Source of the DNA: Komagataella phaffii GS115
Lineage: Eukaryota > Ascomycota > Pichiomycetes > Pichiales > Pichiaceae
Direction of reading: 5' to 3'
Assembly (NCBI RefSeq): GCF_000027005.1
Contig: NC_012965.1
Location: 62,001-126,000 of the forward strand
Length of the DNA stretch: 64,000 nt
Below are positions 28,461 to 38,279 of the stretch, piece after piece. The stretch's first letter is position 1. Each line of letters begins with the position of its first letter. The notes beneath the pieces are model-generated. The model saw nothing but the letters and a program-made list of their open reading frames with translations, ran no database searches and was not told the DNA's origin. The position numbers and the translations under genes are program-made.

Positions 28461-31400
28461 CTACTTATAAATATTTATTACTCCAGCCCTGTCTACCAGT
28501 ATGAGCATCTTGAGAGGCTTTTGAATGACAGCGATTCCAGTGATGATGTCTGAGTGTAGATCAAAGGTAGAGGAATTAGCACTGGCCATATTACGTTTTG
28601 GCCCTCCAATATTTTGGGGATCTTTTTCCACTATTTTTTCGTTTATAGCCATAAGATGAGGTCTGACCTGTACAGATGAAAAACTGGAAGTGAAATCATC
28701 TAACTTGGAAATGAGAGCGGAAGAATTCGCTTTGTTACCAGTGTCCCAGAGAATGACTCTTTTATCAAAAGTTGCCGTCAAAAATTGGTTTGAGCCTAGC
28801 ATTGTCAAACTGGTTATTGAGCGGTCCTCAACTTCTGTAGCCAGCACAGAAGTTCGGGTTCGTTCCTCACCATTATCAACTTCCAATACCTCATAGTTGT
28901 CAATGGCAGTGTTTAAATTCACAGTTTCAGTAAAATAGAGTTCTGAACATTGTCCTTTGGAAACATCAAAAACAATAGTAACTGAATCATTAGTTCCTCC
29001 GTTTATCAAAGCAAATCGCTCTGATTTTCTATTACAAGTAAACCCAGCCGGAGGAACAGTGATGTGCTTTATGGGATAGCTGGTTGATTTAAGCTTCCAT
29101 GATTTGACCAAAAGTTCAAATCTCAGATCATAGAAGTCCAAAATACCTTTGGATGTACCAATCAGTAGCCAACTCTGCGAGGAGTCTAAGTCAAAAGATG
29201 TAATGAATCCGTGTGAGACTGGATTTTGAATCTCTTCAGCAATTTGCATATCTCTCAAATCAAAGAGTATGAGTTTGCAAGACAAAGTAGTAACTGCTAA
29301 GTTTGGACCAATAAATTTCATGTCACTTATATGCTCCCCCTCGAGGCTATGTTCTCGCAATAAACTTATCGATTCATGTCTATGAGGGCTACCATTTGAT
29401 CTCACTGAGCTCGATGTGCTATTAATTTCAACCCTGAAAATTTTGATTTCTCCATCTGCAGTGACAGCACAGAAACTATTTCGGTTTTCTATGAACTTTA
29501 TATCCTTCACCGAGGAACTCATGGAGACAGTGACGTGGGAAGTTGCATACCCATTTCTTTCTAACTGAAGAACATCCCATAATCTAATTATACCTTTGCT
29601 ATCACCTGTAAGAAAATACTGTTGATCCGGTGAAAGCGCCAACGAAGTAATGCTTCCCGTATGTTCTGTGAGATGGCTAACAAGCACTCCTTCAAACTTC
29701 CAATGGCCTTCCTCTACAGTTGCCGACGGTATACTGGGCCCAAATTCTTCGGAATCATCCAGAACGTGCCTGAACTTAATACATTCCAAAAATTTTAGAA
29801 TGTAAGGATTTGCACCGCTATAAGTATGATTAGTGTTAACTCCACCTACCGTCTTTCGTTTCGTCAAGCTTTCTGGAGAATACTCTGAATTAACTAGAAT
29901 TCGATAGTTTGCCATCATTGAGGATCCAGTTACAAACCCTTCAGTTTCATACATGGATCCCTTTTCAAAAAATACAATACGTGGATAAATTCCCATCTGC
30001 TGCATGGTGACTTCGTTGTTTTCCTGAGTCGGGATATTGGATCTTGATCTTGCCACACGGAAAATGTAATCTCGTAGGGTGGCAATCTTCCATAAATCCT
30101 TTTCATCAAACCCCGATGCCTTCAGCTTCCCCAACCAGCCGATATCTTCTGGAGAAGTTGGTATCTGATTGTTAGAGACTACTCCCGATTCCCCAATCTT
30201 TGAGTTTCTGTTTAGTAAGAATGTGCTATTCCGACTCCCAAAAGGGTCAGGTTTGGCCAACTTCACTTGCTGCCAAAAGAGAGTCTTTTCAGCTTTTAGA
30301 GCCCAAGTAATGGAGAGAGTGTATATTGACCTTGGAATAGGTTTAATGATGCAGGGATACAACGTGGCCCAGTCAAAGTTGGTGACCTCATACTCAAAAA
30401 ACGGACGAACAAGGGGATAAAGCAGGCAGTAGAAATCAGTCAAGGACAAATCCTTGACTACACTAATCAGCAATCTCAAAGTACCTAAGCGAATCCAAGA
30501 ATTTGGATGTAATAAAAGTTTTGAAGAGACTTTTATTAGGTCAAACTTATATCTTTTTTTGATTAGTCCCAAGTTATTCAGCTCTGCAAATGAACGGAGA
30601 ACATTAACAACCACAATTTCACTGTTATCGGTTAGGGTCTGAACAAGTAGTGGAAGAATGTAGTTTTCCAGACTAGTTATTCCAACAAATATTGAAAGCC
30701 CTAGGATACTCTCTATGAAAGCCACCCTCAGGTTTTCATCAGGGTCGTTGAGGTAGGTAATCATATGGCTAAGTATGATGTCGTTTGTTTTATCTTTACC
30801 AAAAACAGAGGCCAAAGGCAATATATTCTTAAGCAAAGAGATCTTGGCTGATGAATCGGGATCGATCAGCAACTGGATTGTGAGGTTCTCAAAATTCTTT
30901 AAGAGCTCAAACTTTTCAACATGACTCCCCAATAGGATGGCCATTTCATAAAACTTGAGGGCAGTCTTTGCTAAATGGGGTAAAATTGTAGCAAAAATCA
31001 TTCTCATGTATGAGCCTTTAGTAGTGGAGAGAAAAGAAGCTAGTTTGGGAAGAATGTACTCGGGGAAGATCAACACATTAACCGGTGTCAAATAGTCCAC
31101 CAACAACAGTAATTGTGTCATGTACTTCAATGCGGCCGCTTGTACATCAATGGAAGGATCATTTAGTAAGTGAACCAAATACGGTAAGCAACGATCTAGT
31201 TTCTGTTCATCAGACAACATCTCAGATATCATCAAAATCAAATCACATGACTTGATTCTATAAGAAGAGTGTGTTGTGTTTCTCATTGAATGAAGCAGGA
31301 TATTTAGTATGATTAAAGCAGAATCATAAGGAGTTTTTGAAGACTGTGGGATATGTGGTTCAACTCCTGGAAGCCGAAGCGTCATTGGAATCACATTCTG

Positions 31401-32483
31401 AGAGGGCTCTTCTGTGAAAGAATGTACTATGTTTAGGTCAAGGTTGACATCCAGTTTGTCACATATCATACCCATATCGTTGTAGATGCGTTCGATTCGA
31501 CGGTCACATTCGTCAAATCGCCAGTTTCCCACAGAGTGATCGGATGGAGTACTCAATTCTAGCATGTAATCATATAGGAAGGAATAGAAGTACTCAGGGA
31601 AGACTTTTCCCCTATGTTTTCTCAAACAATCGTGTGCACTAATTCTCTTTCTTGGATCCAAATCTATCATTTCTTGAATCATGTTGCGTAAGTCATTATC
31701 GACAATCCCACTCAAGCTTGGAGTATATTCACCTTTTTTGTACTTGAACAACTGAGGCAATGTAAACAGGACCGAACCTTCCAGAAAAAGTTCGGCAACA
31801 GTACACCCCAGGCTGAATATATCCATCGAACTTGTTAATTTGTCAACTTCTTGATACTGTGTTGGAGTCCCTTCACCCAAAAACCTCTCGGGAGCCACAT
31901 AGCAAACGTTCCTTCTACTTGTATCAAAGTAAAAAGAGAATTGACTCGGATTATTTCCAGGGAGATAAATGGGTTTGAACGGAGCAAAATCTGTCAAAAA
32001 CACCATGTCCCAAGAAGTAAGTAACACATTCTCACTTTTGATATCTCCGTGATATTGCCCCCTTTCATGACATTCCATTACTGCATGTATTAATTGGAAA
32101 GCTATCCATTTCTTTTCAATGGGTTCCAAGTATGGCTGAATGCTAACTCTTTCATATAAAGTTCTCTGCTGAAATGGTCGAATGAGGTATCCTGCCCTTA
32201 CGCTATCGATGACCAAGTTATATGGTATCACGTTTGGTACATCAAGCAGCTTCAGTCGTAAGAATTCCAACTTTTCTACCCATTCACTAAGATCCAAGCC
32301 GCTATTAGGTTTAACGAGGACTTTGACAACAATGCTCCCTTGATCGTTGAGGCCCTTCACTGTTTTTAGGAAACGAGAGGTCCCCAGTGGTTTATTGTAT
32401 TGAATGTTGCTGAGGAAATCCACATAGGCTGATAGAGCAATTGGTTGAGCCGTAGGAGCCAACAGTGATAGTTCTGCGCCCAT
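28461..32483 (-). CDS. VPS15: Vps15, regulatory pseudokinase-like subunit of the class III PI3-kinase complex
   Basis: A 1340-residue protein. It starts MGAELS, an N-myristoylation context. A divergent kinase domain spans about residues 25-310 with HGDIKSEN (H145, D147) and DFA in place of DFG. HEAT-like alpha repeats fill about residues 380-730, and WD40 repeats cover about 980-1340 (for example TGDSKGIIRLWDV and TATFDKRVILWDT). This is the Vps15 order. Known role: it anchors and activates Vps34 on endosomes and the phagophore for vacuolar sorting and autophagy, including pexophagy in methylotrophic yeasts. PEX2 lies just upstream on the same strand, 130 bp away. Confidence 0.96.
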   Translation of the reverse strand: MGAELSLLAPTAQPIALSAYVDFLSNIQYNKPLGTSRFLKTVKGLNDQGSIVVKVLVKPNSGLDLSEWVEKLEFLRLKLLDVPNVIPYNLVIDSVRAGYLIRPFQQRTLYERVSIQPYLEPIEKKWIAFQLIHAVMECHERGQYHGDIKSENVLLTSWDMVFLTDFAPFKPIYLPGNNPSQFSFYFDTSRRNVCYVAPERFLGEGTPTQYQEVDKLTSSMDIFSLGCTVAELFLEGSVLFTLPQLFKYKKGEYTPSLSGIVDNDLRNMIQEMIDLDPRKRISAHDCLRKHRGKVFPEYFYSFLYDYMLELSTPSDHSVGNWRFDECDRRIERIYNDMGMICDKLDVNLDLNIVHSFTEEPSQNVIPMTLRLPGVEPHIPQSSKTPYDSALIILNILLHSMRNTTHSSYRIKSCDLILMISEMLSDEQKLDRCLPYLVHLLNDPSIDVQAAALKYMTQLLLLVDYLTPVNVLIFPEYILPKLASFLSTTKGSYMRMIFATILPHLAKTALKFYEMAILLGSHVEKFELLKNFENLTIQLLIDPDSSAKISLLKNILPLASVFGKDKTNDIILSHMITYLNDPDENLRVAFIESILGLSIFVGITSLENYILPLLVQTLTDNSEIVVVNVLRSFAELNNLGLIKKRYKFDLIKVSSKLLLHPNSWIRLGTLRLLISVVKDLSLTDFYCLLYPLVRPFFEYEVTNFDWATLYPCIIKPIPRSIYTLSITWALKAEKTLFWQQVKLAKPDPFGSRNSTFLLNRNSKIGESGVVSNNQIPTSPEDIGWLGKLKASGFDEKDLWKIATLRDYIFRVARSRSNIPTQENNEVTMQQMGIYPRIVFFEKGSMYETEGFVTGSSMMANYRILVNSEYSPESLTKRKTVGGVNTNHTYSGANPYILKFLECIKFRHVLDDSEEFGPSIPSATVEEGHWKFEGVLVSHLTEHTGSITSLALSPDQQYFLTGDSKGIIRLWDVLQLERNGYATSHVTVSMSSSVKDIKFIENRNSFCAVTADGEIKIFRVEINSTSSSVRSNGSPHRHESISLLREHSLEGEHISDMKFIGPNLAVTTLSCKLILFDLRDMQIAEEIQNPVSHGFITSFDLDSSQSWLLIGTSKGILDFYDLRFELLVKSWKLKSTSYPIKHITVPPAGFTCNRKSERFALINGGTNDSVTIVFDVSKGQCSELYFTETVNLNTAIDNYEVLEVDNGEERTRTSVLATEVEDRSITSLTMLGSNQFLTATFDKRVILWDTGNKANSSALISKLDDFTSSFSSVQVRPHLMAINEKIVEKDPQNIGGPKRNMASANSSTFDLHSDIITGIAVIQKPLKMLILVDRAGVINIYK

Positions 32484-32613
32484 TTACGCTAGAGGAATGG
32501 CGATGAGATAGATAGATTGTTATCCAGGTAAGGAATGATACAAACAGTCACGTGACACATTACATGATTATGATTACTTAACAAATTCTAATACCATCTT
32601 GTTAACCGTAACT

Positions 32614-33999
32614 CTATAACGCACCAACGAAAAAACCTGGAGAGTCGTCATCTACTTCTTCATCAGTGTATTCATCTTCAGCATCATATATTTCCACTTC
32701 CGAACCGTCTGTGTATTCATTTTCATTCAGCTCAGCCTGCTCTATGAATGATGCTGTTTGATAGTCTGATCCATTAACGTGATGGAAACTTTGGGAAACA
32801 GTTTTAGCACCTTCTGAATCTTGATCCCTTTTTTCCTCGTCTTCACTTGAAGCATCTTCATCCTCTGTGACTTCTTCAACAGCCTTCTGTCTCAACGCGT
32901 CTTCCACATCTCCAGTATAGACTCGACACCAAGAAGCTGGCTCATTACATCTCAAGCAATGCCAGTATTTGTTCGGATCTGACTTTGGGAGATTCTTGCC
33001 TTCCTCCTTGAAGATTTGCAATTTTGAAAGAATGCACACATAGCAGTAAATATGTCCACAGGTAGTTTCGTATGGATTGGTGACTAAAGTATCGTTGAGG
33101 GAAATATCATTTTGAGCTCCCGAGTCAGAATTTTGTGAATTCTGGAAACATATAGCACATACTCTTTCCGGAAGAGAAGAAAAAACTTTTAGGTCCTCGT
33201 CAGTCACTTGGCTAGACTTGGGTGAAGTTCCTGTTATCGAGCTTACCAGTGACTTGGTAAACTTAGGTACTGATAATGCTGGCAAAATAAACACAATAAA
33301 TTCTGTCAATGTGTTCCACACTAGTTGTCTATTTTGAAATTCATAGGATATCGTTTCTGGGTTTGAAGCGAAGGCCACTTGCGTAGTAACCAATGGTTTG
33401 AATCTAATGTTAAGGATTCGAGTAGTTAGGTCAGGAAAACTTCCAGATACCAGAAATGTAACAAAATTTACCAATGAGAGAACGGAATGTGCTTTCTCCA
33501 GTGTGGAGATCTGGGATTTTAACAGTTTGATAGTCTTTAATCTAATTCTCTCTAAGGTGCTCAAGTCTTCTCCATCAGTCTCTAGATCATAATCTTCGAA
33601 AGAGTACACATACGATTGAATCTTTTTGACAAAATACCCAAGCAACACGGATGACAGTAAAAGTATTTTCTTTGTAACCCTGAGTTCGGACTGTTGTTTC
33701 GACCTGAATTTTTTATTATGAACACCACCATCGTACATTACCAGATTCTGAAGAGTGAGGCCATAGCTTGAGTGCTTGTTCCATACGGTTACTTTAAAGA
33801 TAAGTAGTTCCAGTAAGAGCTTTAACTCAGAGGCATAGTTGGAATGGATTCTCCCAAGCCAACTCGGAAGTCTGTTGCTGTTAAAAGCTCCAGATAGCTG
33901 CCGGTAGAGCATATCCGATATTTCGTTGTCTAGCAACTTAGCATCGAGTTGAAGGACCCTATTAGCTGGATTTGCCAATGGTATGAGCCTATTGGGCAT
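32614..33999 (-). CDS. PEX2: Peroxisomal RING E3 ligase subunit Pex2
   Basis: The ATG at 33999 gives 461 residues (MPNRLIPLANPANRVLQLDA); the upstream extension of the frame lacks family features. The N-terminal Pex2/Pex12 domain contains hydrophobic membrane segments (ILLLSSVLLGYFV, VLSLVNFVTFLVSG, FIVFILPALSV). A C-terminal RING spans about C281 to C354 (CAICFQN, CGHIYCYVC, CLRCNEP). With Pex10 and Pex12 it ubiquitinates the import receptor Pex5 for recycling. The last ~90 residues are unusually acidic (DEDASSEDEE, DAEDEYTDEEVDDD), an extension not seen in most Pex2 proteins that I recall. Confidence 0.95.
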   Translation of the reverse strand: MPNRLIPLANPANRVLQLDAKLLDNEISDMLYRQLSGAFNSNRLPSWLGRIHSNYASELKLLLELLIFKVTVWNKHSSYGLTLQNLVMYDGGVHNKKFRSKQQSELRVTKKILLLSSVLLGYFVKKIQSYVYSFEDYDLETDGEDLSTLERIRLKTIKLLKSQISTLEKAHSVLSLVNFVTFLVSGSFPDLTTRILNIRFKPLVTTQVAFASNPETISYEFQNRQLVWNTLTEFIVFILPALSVPKFTKSLVSSITGTSPKSSQVTDEDLKVFSSLPERVCAICFQNSQNSDSGAQNDISLNDTLVTNPYETTCGHIYCYVCILSKLQIFKEEGKNLPKSDPNKYWHCLRCNEPASWCRVYTGDVEDALRQKAVEEVTEDEDASSEDEEKRDQDSEGAKTVSQSFHHVNGSDYQTASFIEQAELNENEYTDGSEVEIYDAEDEYTDEEVDDDSPGFFVGAL

Positions 34000-35203
34000 C
34001 GTTGTTGAATACAAAGAAAAACAGTAGAAGGAGAGGGATGCTAGGTATTTTTGGTGATGGTTAGAGAACAGAGATAGCCGAAGCGGCCCATTTCTGAAGG
34101 GAGTGGGGTAGGCTTTTGGTAGCACCGAGGGCTCGGAGTGTGCTTGAAATGCACATGGGAGGGCCAGTAACGTGTACAACTCAAAAATGTCCCATTTGCT
34201 TAAACATCCAGTCGGTTAGCGTGTCTTGTGAGGACTCACTAGAAAGCTGGCAGATGGGAGCTAGTAGCAGGAAATTAGACCTAACCATTGAGCTGATGGG
34301 CGAATTGATAGCTTTTTATTTGAGCAAGTCGAGAGATGAGGCTTTGTAGCGTTCGTAGACAGGGAATGCGCAGGCATCGTTTGTACAGCTTGAACGCGCT
34401 GCTAACTGTTCGCAGATGGTTGGGCCAATTGCTAGATCGAGCTGATATTCAAGGTAGGATTAATATCGACCAGGTCAGCTTGTTGTATTCCGAGTTCTTC
34501 GGAGTTCTTTGAGACCAGAAGATCCGAAGCGCTTTGTTATCAAATGGGCTGGAGGAGAATGTTGGTTTTTGGGGTATTAAGAAGGATAAATACTCGACCT
34601 GAACAGCCATCGCTTTGCTTGTACCGTGCTAGTCTACAAAGCCGGCAGACTCAACTTATCTTTTTCCGGCTGGACTGACAGCATGAACAGATGCCGATTT
34701 CCCTGAGAAAGAACAGCATCCCTCATGCAACGGCTTTCAACTAAGATTTACCCGGCAAGCGGTCTTACATTTTCTCATCAACGGACGAAGAAAGAGTGTA
34801 TCACAAAGTAGATTTACCTATTAACTACTATACAAGGAGTTATCAATATTCAAATACTTTAATCGTTGTTAGTACAACCCACATAAAAAAAAAAATTGTT
34901 CCTTTTGATAAGAGAAAATTCAGAGGTTAAATTTAAGGTAGCGTGAGTTTTTCCACATCGACAGAAACGTCTCGAGCCAAATGCACTCTAGTCATCATTG
35001 TAATCCATTATCATTGAGAATTCAGTTGTCTAACTTACTTATTAACTAGCTGATGGTGATGGGATGAAAAGTTTTTGAGTGCGCTCTTATAGAGAATCGA
35101 TGTGGGGGTAACCCGGACACTAGCGTCCCCAAACTCATCAATTCTAGGGCTCTCCCAGATAGAGAGGACCAAACTCCTCAAGTGTCATACAAATATTCAT
35201 TCT
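34000..35203. other. 1.2-kb gene-free interval upstream of PEX2
   Basis: Unusually long for this compact half of the window. The small open frames have no protein character. Short hairpins occur (for example CCGAGTTCTTCGG near 34489). I compared it by eye with yeast U1-U6, U3, SRP, RNase P and MRP core motifs and recognised none. It contains the PEX2 promoter and the VPS29 3' flank. A non-coding RNA is possible but unsupported. Confidence 0.5.
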
Positions 35204-35995
35204 CTAGTCTTCTTTACGATAGCTCACCTTGTCTACCTTGACGTCTCCATCAATGCATGTGTACAAATACAATGTACAAACATTTCCTTGAATATCAAGC
35301 AGACAGAAACTTGGAATTGGGTCCAGCTGCTCCAGGGAGTCTGTATTTATATTATCAAGATCATCTTCGTCCGGAGTTACCTGGTTGGATGTTTCACCCT
35401 TGAAAGTTTGAGGTGAAGGTTTCTCTGACGTCTTTTCATTTGCCTGTTTTTGATGTTCTCTCTCCTTGTTATCTTTATCTTCCTTGCCGTCATTATCCTC
35501 TTCTTTGTCTTCAGCCAAATTCTTATCGACATTTAAAGCTTCCAAGTCCGCTTTTGAGGGAGCCTTTGTTGTAAATGCACCGGTTGCGCTGCCTGGATTG
35601 ATGAAGAATTTGCCATCTAAGGTATAAGCCTCAATCTTATGCGTCCCTCCACTCACTAATACGTCAACATTCATCAATCTTGCTTGAGTCAGTAAACTTA
35701 GAGGATCCGCGTTGGGAATCACGTTGAAACCGTTGATGAGCCCTATCTTCAGTTTGTCATAATTGAATACTAAACTGGTGGGTAAACTTAGATCTCTATC
35801 AAATTCTCCTTTGACCATCTGAAAGTCTGGTGATATGCCCTTCAGGAATTCTAATGTGCTTGGTGACTCGCAAACATTTCCCAAACAAAGAACCTGCTGA
35901 ATCTTGTCACCCGGTGCCAGCAGTTTCGTAAACTTTGCCGGAATACTTGAGGCACGATCAGGAATGTGAAAGTCTCCAATGGCTAGCAATAACAT
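35204..35995 (-). CDS. VPS29: Retromer subunit Vps29
   Basis: The ATG at 35995 gives 263 residues starting MLLLAIGDFHIPDRASSIP, the conserved Vps29 N-terminus with the DxH metal-site-like motif of the phosphoesterase fold. CLGNVCE, VKGEFDRD, GFNVIPNADPLSLL, SGGTHKIEAY and INPGSATGAF follow. A highly charged insertion (about residues 165-230, Glu/Asp/Lys-rich) precedes the last strands SFCLLDIQGNVCTLYLYT, as in S. cerevisiae Vps29. Vps29 scaffolds Vps35 in the retromer coat that recycles Vps10 from endosomes to Golgi. The frame stays open upstream to 36214, but that part starts with GTG, and its internal ATG (36118) would add an unexpected hydrophobic leader. Confidence 0.93.
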   Translation of the reverse strand: MLLLAIGDFHIPDRASSIPAKFTKLLAPGDKIQQVLCLGNVCESPSTLEFLKGISPDFQMVKGEFDRDLSLPTSLVFNYDKLKIGLINGFNVIPNADPLSLLTQARLMNVDVLVSGGTHKIEAYTLDGKFFINPGSATGAFTTKAPSKADLEALNVDKNLAEDKEEDNDGKEDKDNKEREHQKQANEKTSEKPSPQTFKGETSNQVTPDEDDLDNINTDSLEQLDPIPSFCLLDIQGNVCTLYLYTCIDGDVKVDKVSYRKED

Positions 35996-36284
35996 TATTA
36001 GTTGGTAAGAATTCCAGTAGGAGTCAGCGCGACATGTAATAACAGGGCCTCCATAATGTAAAACTATGGCAATACTGACGGCTACAAATGGCGTTAAATA
36101 GGCCGAATGCTGCCGCATTTTGAGCCCGTTCACTAAGTAGACAATTGGTCTACGACTTCGCAAATCTCCTCCTTTCAGCTGGTCTCCGGCACCTCCTTCT
36201 TCATCCTTTAGCACGCTCCGTCAAGGCTCATAGGGTACTAGTACATTGCATTTTCTCATTCAATCTCTAAACAATAATCTATAT

Positions 36285-36650
36285 CTACTGCTTTCTGTCG
36301 TCAACAGAAGTAACAAAATCATTGATCAATTTTTCAACATCAATGTCATCCGAATTGCCAGTCACCACGCTGGTAACCTTATCGGAGCCTGCCTTGACAG
36401 TCTCAGCAGCTTTAGCAGCTCCATCCTTCACAGTTTCAACAGCACTCTGGATTGGAGTATTTGCCTGTTGAATTGGCTCGTCTTTAGGAAGAAACTTGGG
36501 AATAGCAATACCTGCAGCTACGCTTCCAAGTGTAGCCAATGCTAACTATCGACAGTTAATGTATGTTCAGTGGGTTTGCAGATCTCAAAAATCAAAACTT
36601 ACAACGTGTGGACGGACAGTCTTTCCAAAAATAACGTAATTGGCTCCCAT
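36285..36650 (-). CDS. ATP19: Mitochondrial ATP synthase subunit k (Atp19-like), one intron
   Basis: Exon 1 (36603-36650) encodes MGANYVIFGKTVRPHV and exon 2 (36285-36545) continues LALATLGSVAAGIAIPKFLP, together 102 residues. The first ~35 residues match subunit k (Atp19) of the F1Fo ATP synthase, a small single-span membrane protein that helps stabilise dimers. The tail after the membrane segment (Ala/Glu/Lys/Val-rich, with TVKDGAAKAAETVKAGS, then DDIDVEKLINDFVTSVDDRKQ) is longer than the roughly 68-residue S. cerevisiae protein. The exon-2 frame alone begins at a TTG, so the intron is needed for a proper start. Confidence 0.85.
36546..36602 (-). other. ATP19 intron (57 nt)
   Basis: The 5' site is GTAAGT (36602-36597), the branch point CATTAAC (36561-36555) and the 3' site ATAG ending at 36546. 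The exon boundary lies between codons. Confidence 0.83.
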
Positions 36651-36763
36651 AGTATACAATTTATATTTGAGGTTGGTTGATTGGGTAAGGAAGTTTAGTT
36701 CTACGTCGAGAATCTAAGGGGTATCAGCCGAATTCGCTTACCTAATCATCACTATTGTCTTGT

Positions 36764-38146
36764 TTATTGGGAGAAGGTAACTTTGGCTTCTCTCCAATAC
36801 ATTTCAGCTTGATGAAAGCCCAAAAAGTTTAGAGCTTCCAGCTCGTCTTCAAATTGCTTGTTGGACCAGCCTCGGAAACGAAAATCAGCAATTGGCCCTT
36901 CCCAAAGTAGAAAACATTGATTGCTTGAAAGGTCCTCCAAAATTGGTTCTTCTTGATCCGTTTTCTCTTCGCCCTCTGGCTTTTTCTTGTGTTCGTTCTC
37001 AGTCCAATTGATCCTATTCAATAGCAAATTCTTGTATTTTCTAATACTTTTTTCACCTCCTTCAACCACAATTAACGAAAATGTATCTTTAACACTTACA
37101 ATCGACCCCACCAGCGAGTTCTGTTTCGCATTAATGTCAACTTTATAGATATGCTTTGGGTTGACTAATCTGTCGATCTTGAAAACAGCACAATATATAC
37201 CCCGGTCTAATTCCTTCATCTTCTTCAATTCCCTCTTTACAGCTTTTTGTTCCGGAGTCAACTTGCGCTCTTCATTAGTCATTTCGTGTTTCAACTTTCT
37301 TTCCTCCACCTCTGCTCGTACCTTTGCTTCTAGAGCGGTAGGATCTTTGATTGCATCATTCGTAAGCACGTTCATCAAATTCTTAAGTTTGACTTTCGGA
37401 GGAGGAGCTGGATCTAGCCCTAGTTTGATCCGATCCTGTATTTCTTTGTGCTTGATTGCTCGTTCGTTACGTCGAAGACGTTTTTGTTCCTCCTTTGTCA
37501 AGTATAAGGAAGGCGGGGCCGGTTCATTCTTTTCCCATGGGCACGGTATTGGAACTGGATGTTGAATATATATGGTGATTGGATTATCTTCGTCCTCTGA
37601 GTCAAGGAATGTAACGTCATCTAAGTTATCATATGAGTTTCCTTTCAACAGTGGCTTATCCCAAGGTTCAATCGAAGGAGGTAGGATGGGTTTATAGTAT
37701 TGTTCACCGAGTGCTTCATCTGGTTCAAGACCAAGCGATTCTTTTTCGGATCTCAATTGCTGCTCTTCTTGTTGCTTTTTAAGTCTTTCTCGTTGTTCCT
37801 CAGCTTTTTTCACATAAGTTCCTTTCTCCACAAATTTCAATGGTCTATAGGGTCTTGTTGGTTTGCTTAACGTCGTTTGATCTAAATAAGGATTTAGCTG
37901 AGAAGCAGAAAAACCAGGTCTGACCTTTGTGTGTAGCACGGGATTATAATCTTTAGGGATGATTGAGCTGGTAACATTTTGCTTTAACAGCGGGTGTAAT
38001 TCCACATTGAGAGCAGTTTTTTCAACTGTCTTACCTGTGGGAGTTCCGTTTAGTTTTTGTTTTGCAGCCTCCACTTTATCTCGCAGACTGGGTGGCAACT
38101 TGCTTTTCCGGGGGTTACCACTATGGTCATCCGTCTTACGCTTCAT
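36764..38146 (-). CDS. PRP3: U4/U6 snRNP splicing factor Prp3
   Basis: A 460-residue protein. The N-terminal half is Lys/Pro-rich with a Glu/Gln/Arg helix (EEQRERLKKQQEEQQLR). The Prp3 domain follows (IPCPWEKNEPAPPSLYLTKEEQKRLRRNERA, seen as several shorter conserved blocks), then NLMNVLTNDAIKDPTALEAKVR. The C-terminal DUF1115 ferredoxin-like domain ends with CFLLWEGPIADFRF and NFLGFHQAEMYWREA. Prp3 binds U4/U6 stem II and holds the tri-snRNP together before spliceosome activation. The length is close to S. cerevisiae Prp3. Confidence 0.94.
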   Translation of the reverse strand: MKRKTDDHSGNPRKSKLPPSLRDKVEAAKQKLNGTPTGKTVEKTALNVELHPLLKQNVTSSIIPKDYNPVLHTKVRPGFSASQLNPYLDQTTLSKPTRPYRPLKFVEKGTYVKKAEEQRERLKKQQEEQQLRSEKESLGLEPDEALGEQYYKPILPPSIEPWDKPLLKGNSYDNLDDVTFLDSEDEDNPITIYIQHPVPIPCPWEKNEPAPPSLYLTKEEQKRLRRNERAIKHKEIQDRIKLGLDPAPPPKVKLKNLMNVLTNDAIKDPTALEAKVRAEVEERKLKHEMTNEERKLTPEQKAVKRELKKMKELDRGIYCAVFKIDRLVNPKHIYKVDINAKQNSLVGSIVSVKDTFSLIVVEGGEKSIRKYKNLLLNRINWTENEHKKKPEGEEKTDQEEPILEDLSSNQCFLLWEGPIADFRFRGWSNKQFEDELEALNFLGFHQAEMYWREAKVTFSQ

Positions 38147-38279
38147 TGTGAGACAGACAATTAACTACCACATTACAATTTCTGATGTAACGATAATTTC
38201 GCTCCTGCGCATTGCAAGATCTGTTTAAGTAATTAGTTTGGTTGAGTTAGACTAAATTATAAATACACAATAAACGGTA

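Noticed and set aside
34000..34179. 60-residue N-terminal extension of PEX2
   Set aside because: It lacks family similarity, whereas the ATG at 33999 gives a normal Pex2 N-terminus.
35996..36214. N-terminal extension of VPS29
   Set aside because: The frame begins with GTG and would add a hydrophobic leader foreign to Vps29; the conserved N-terminus starts at 35995.
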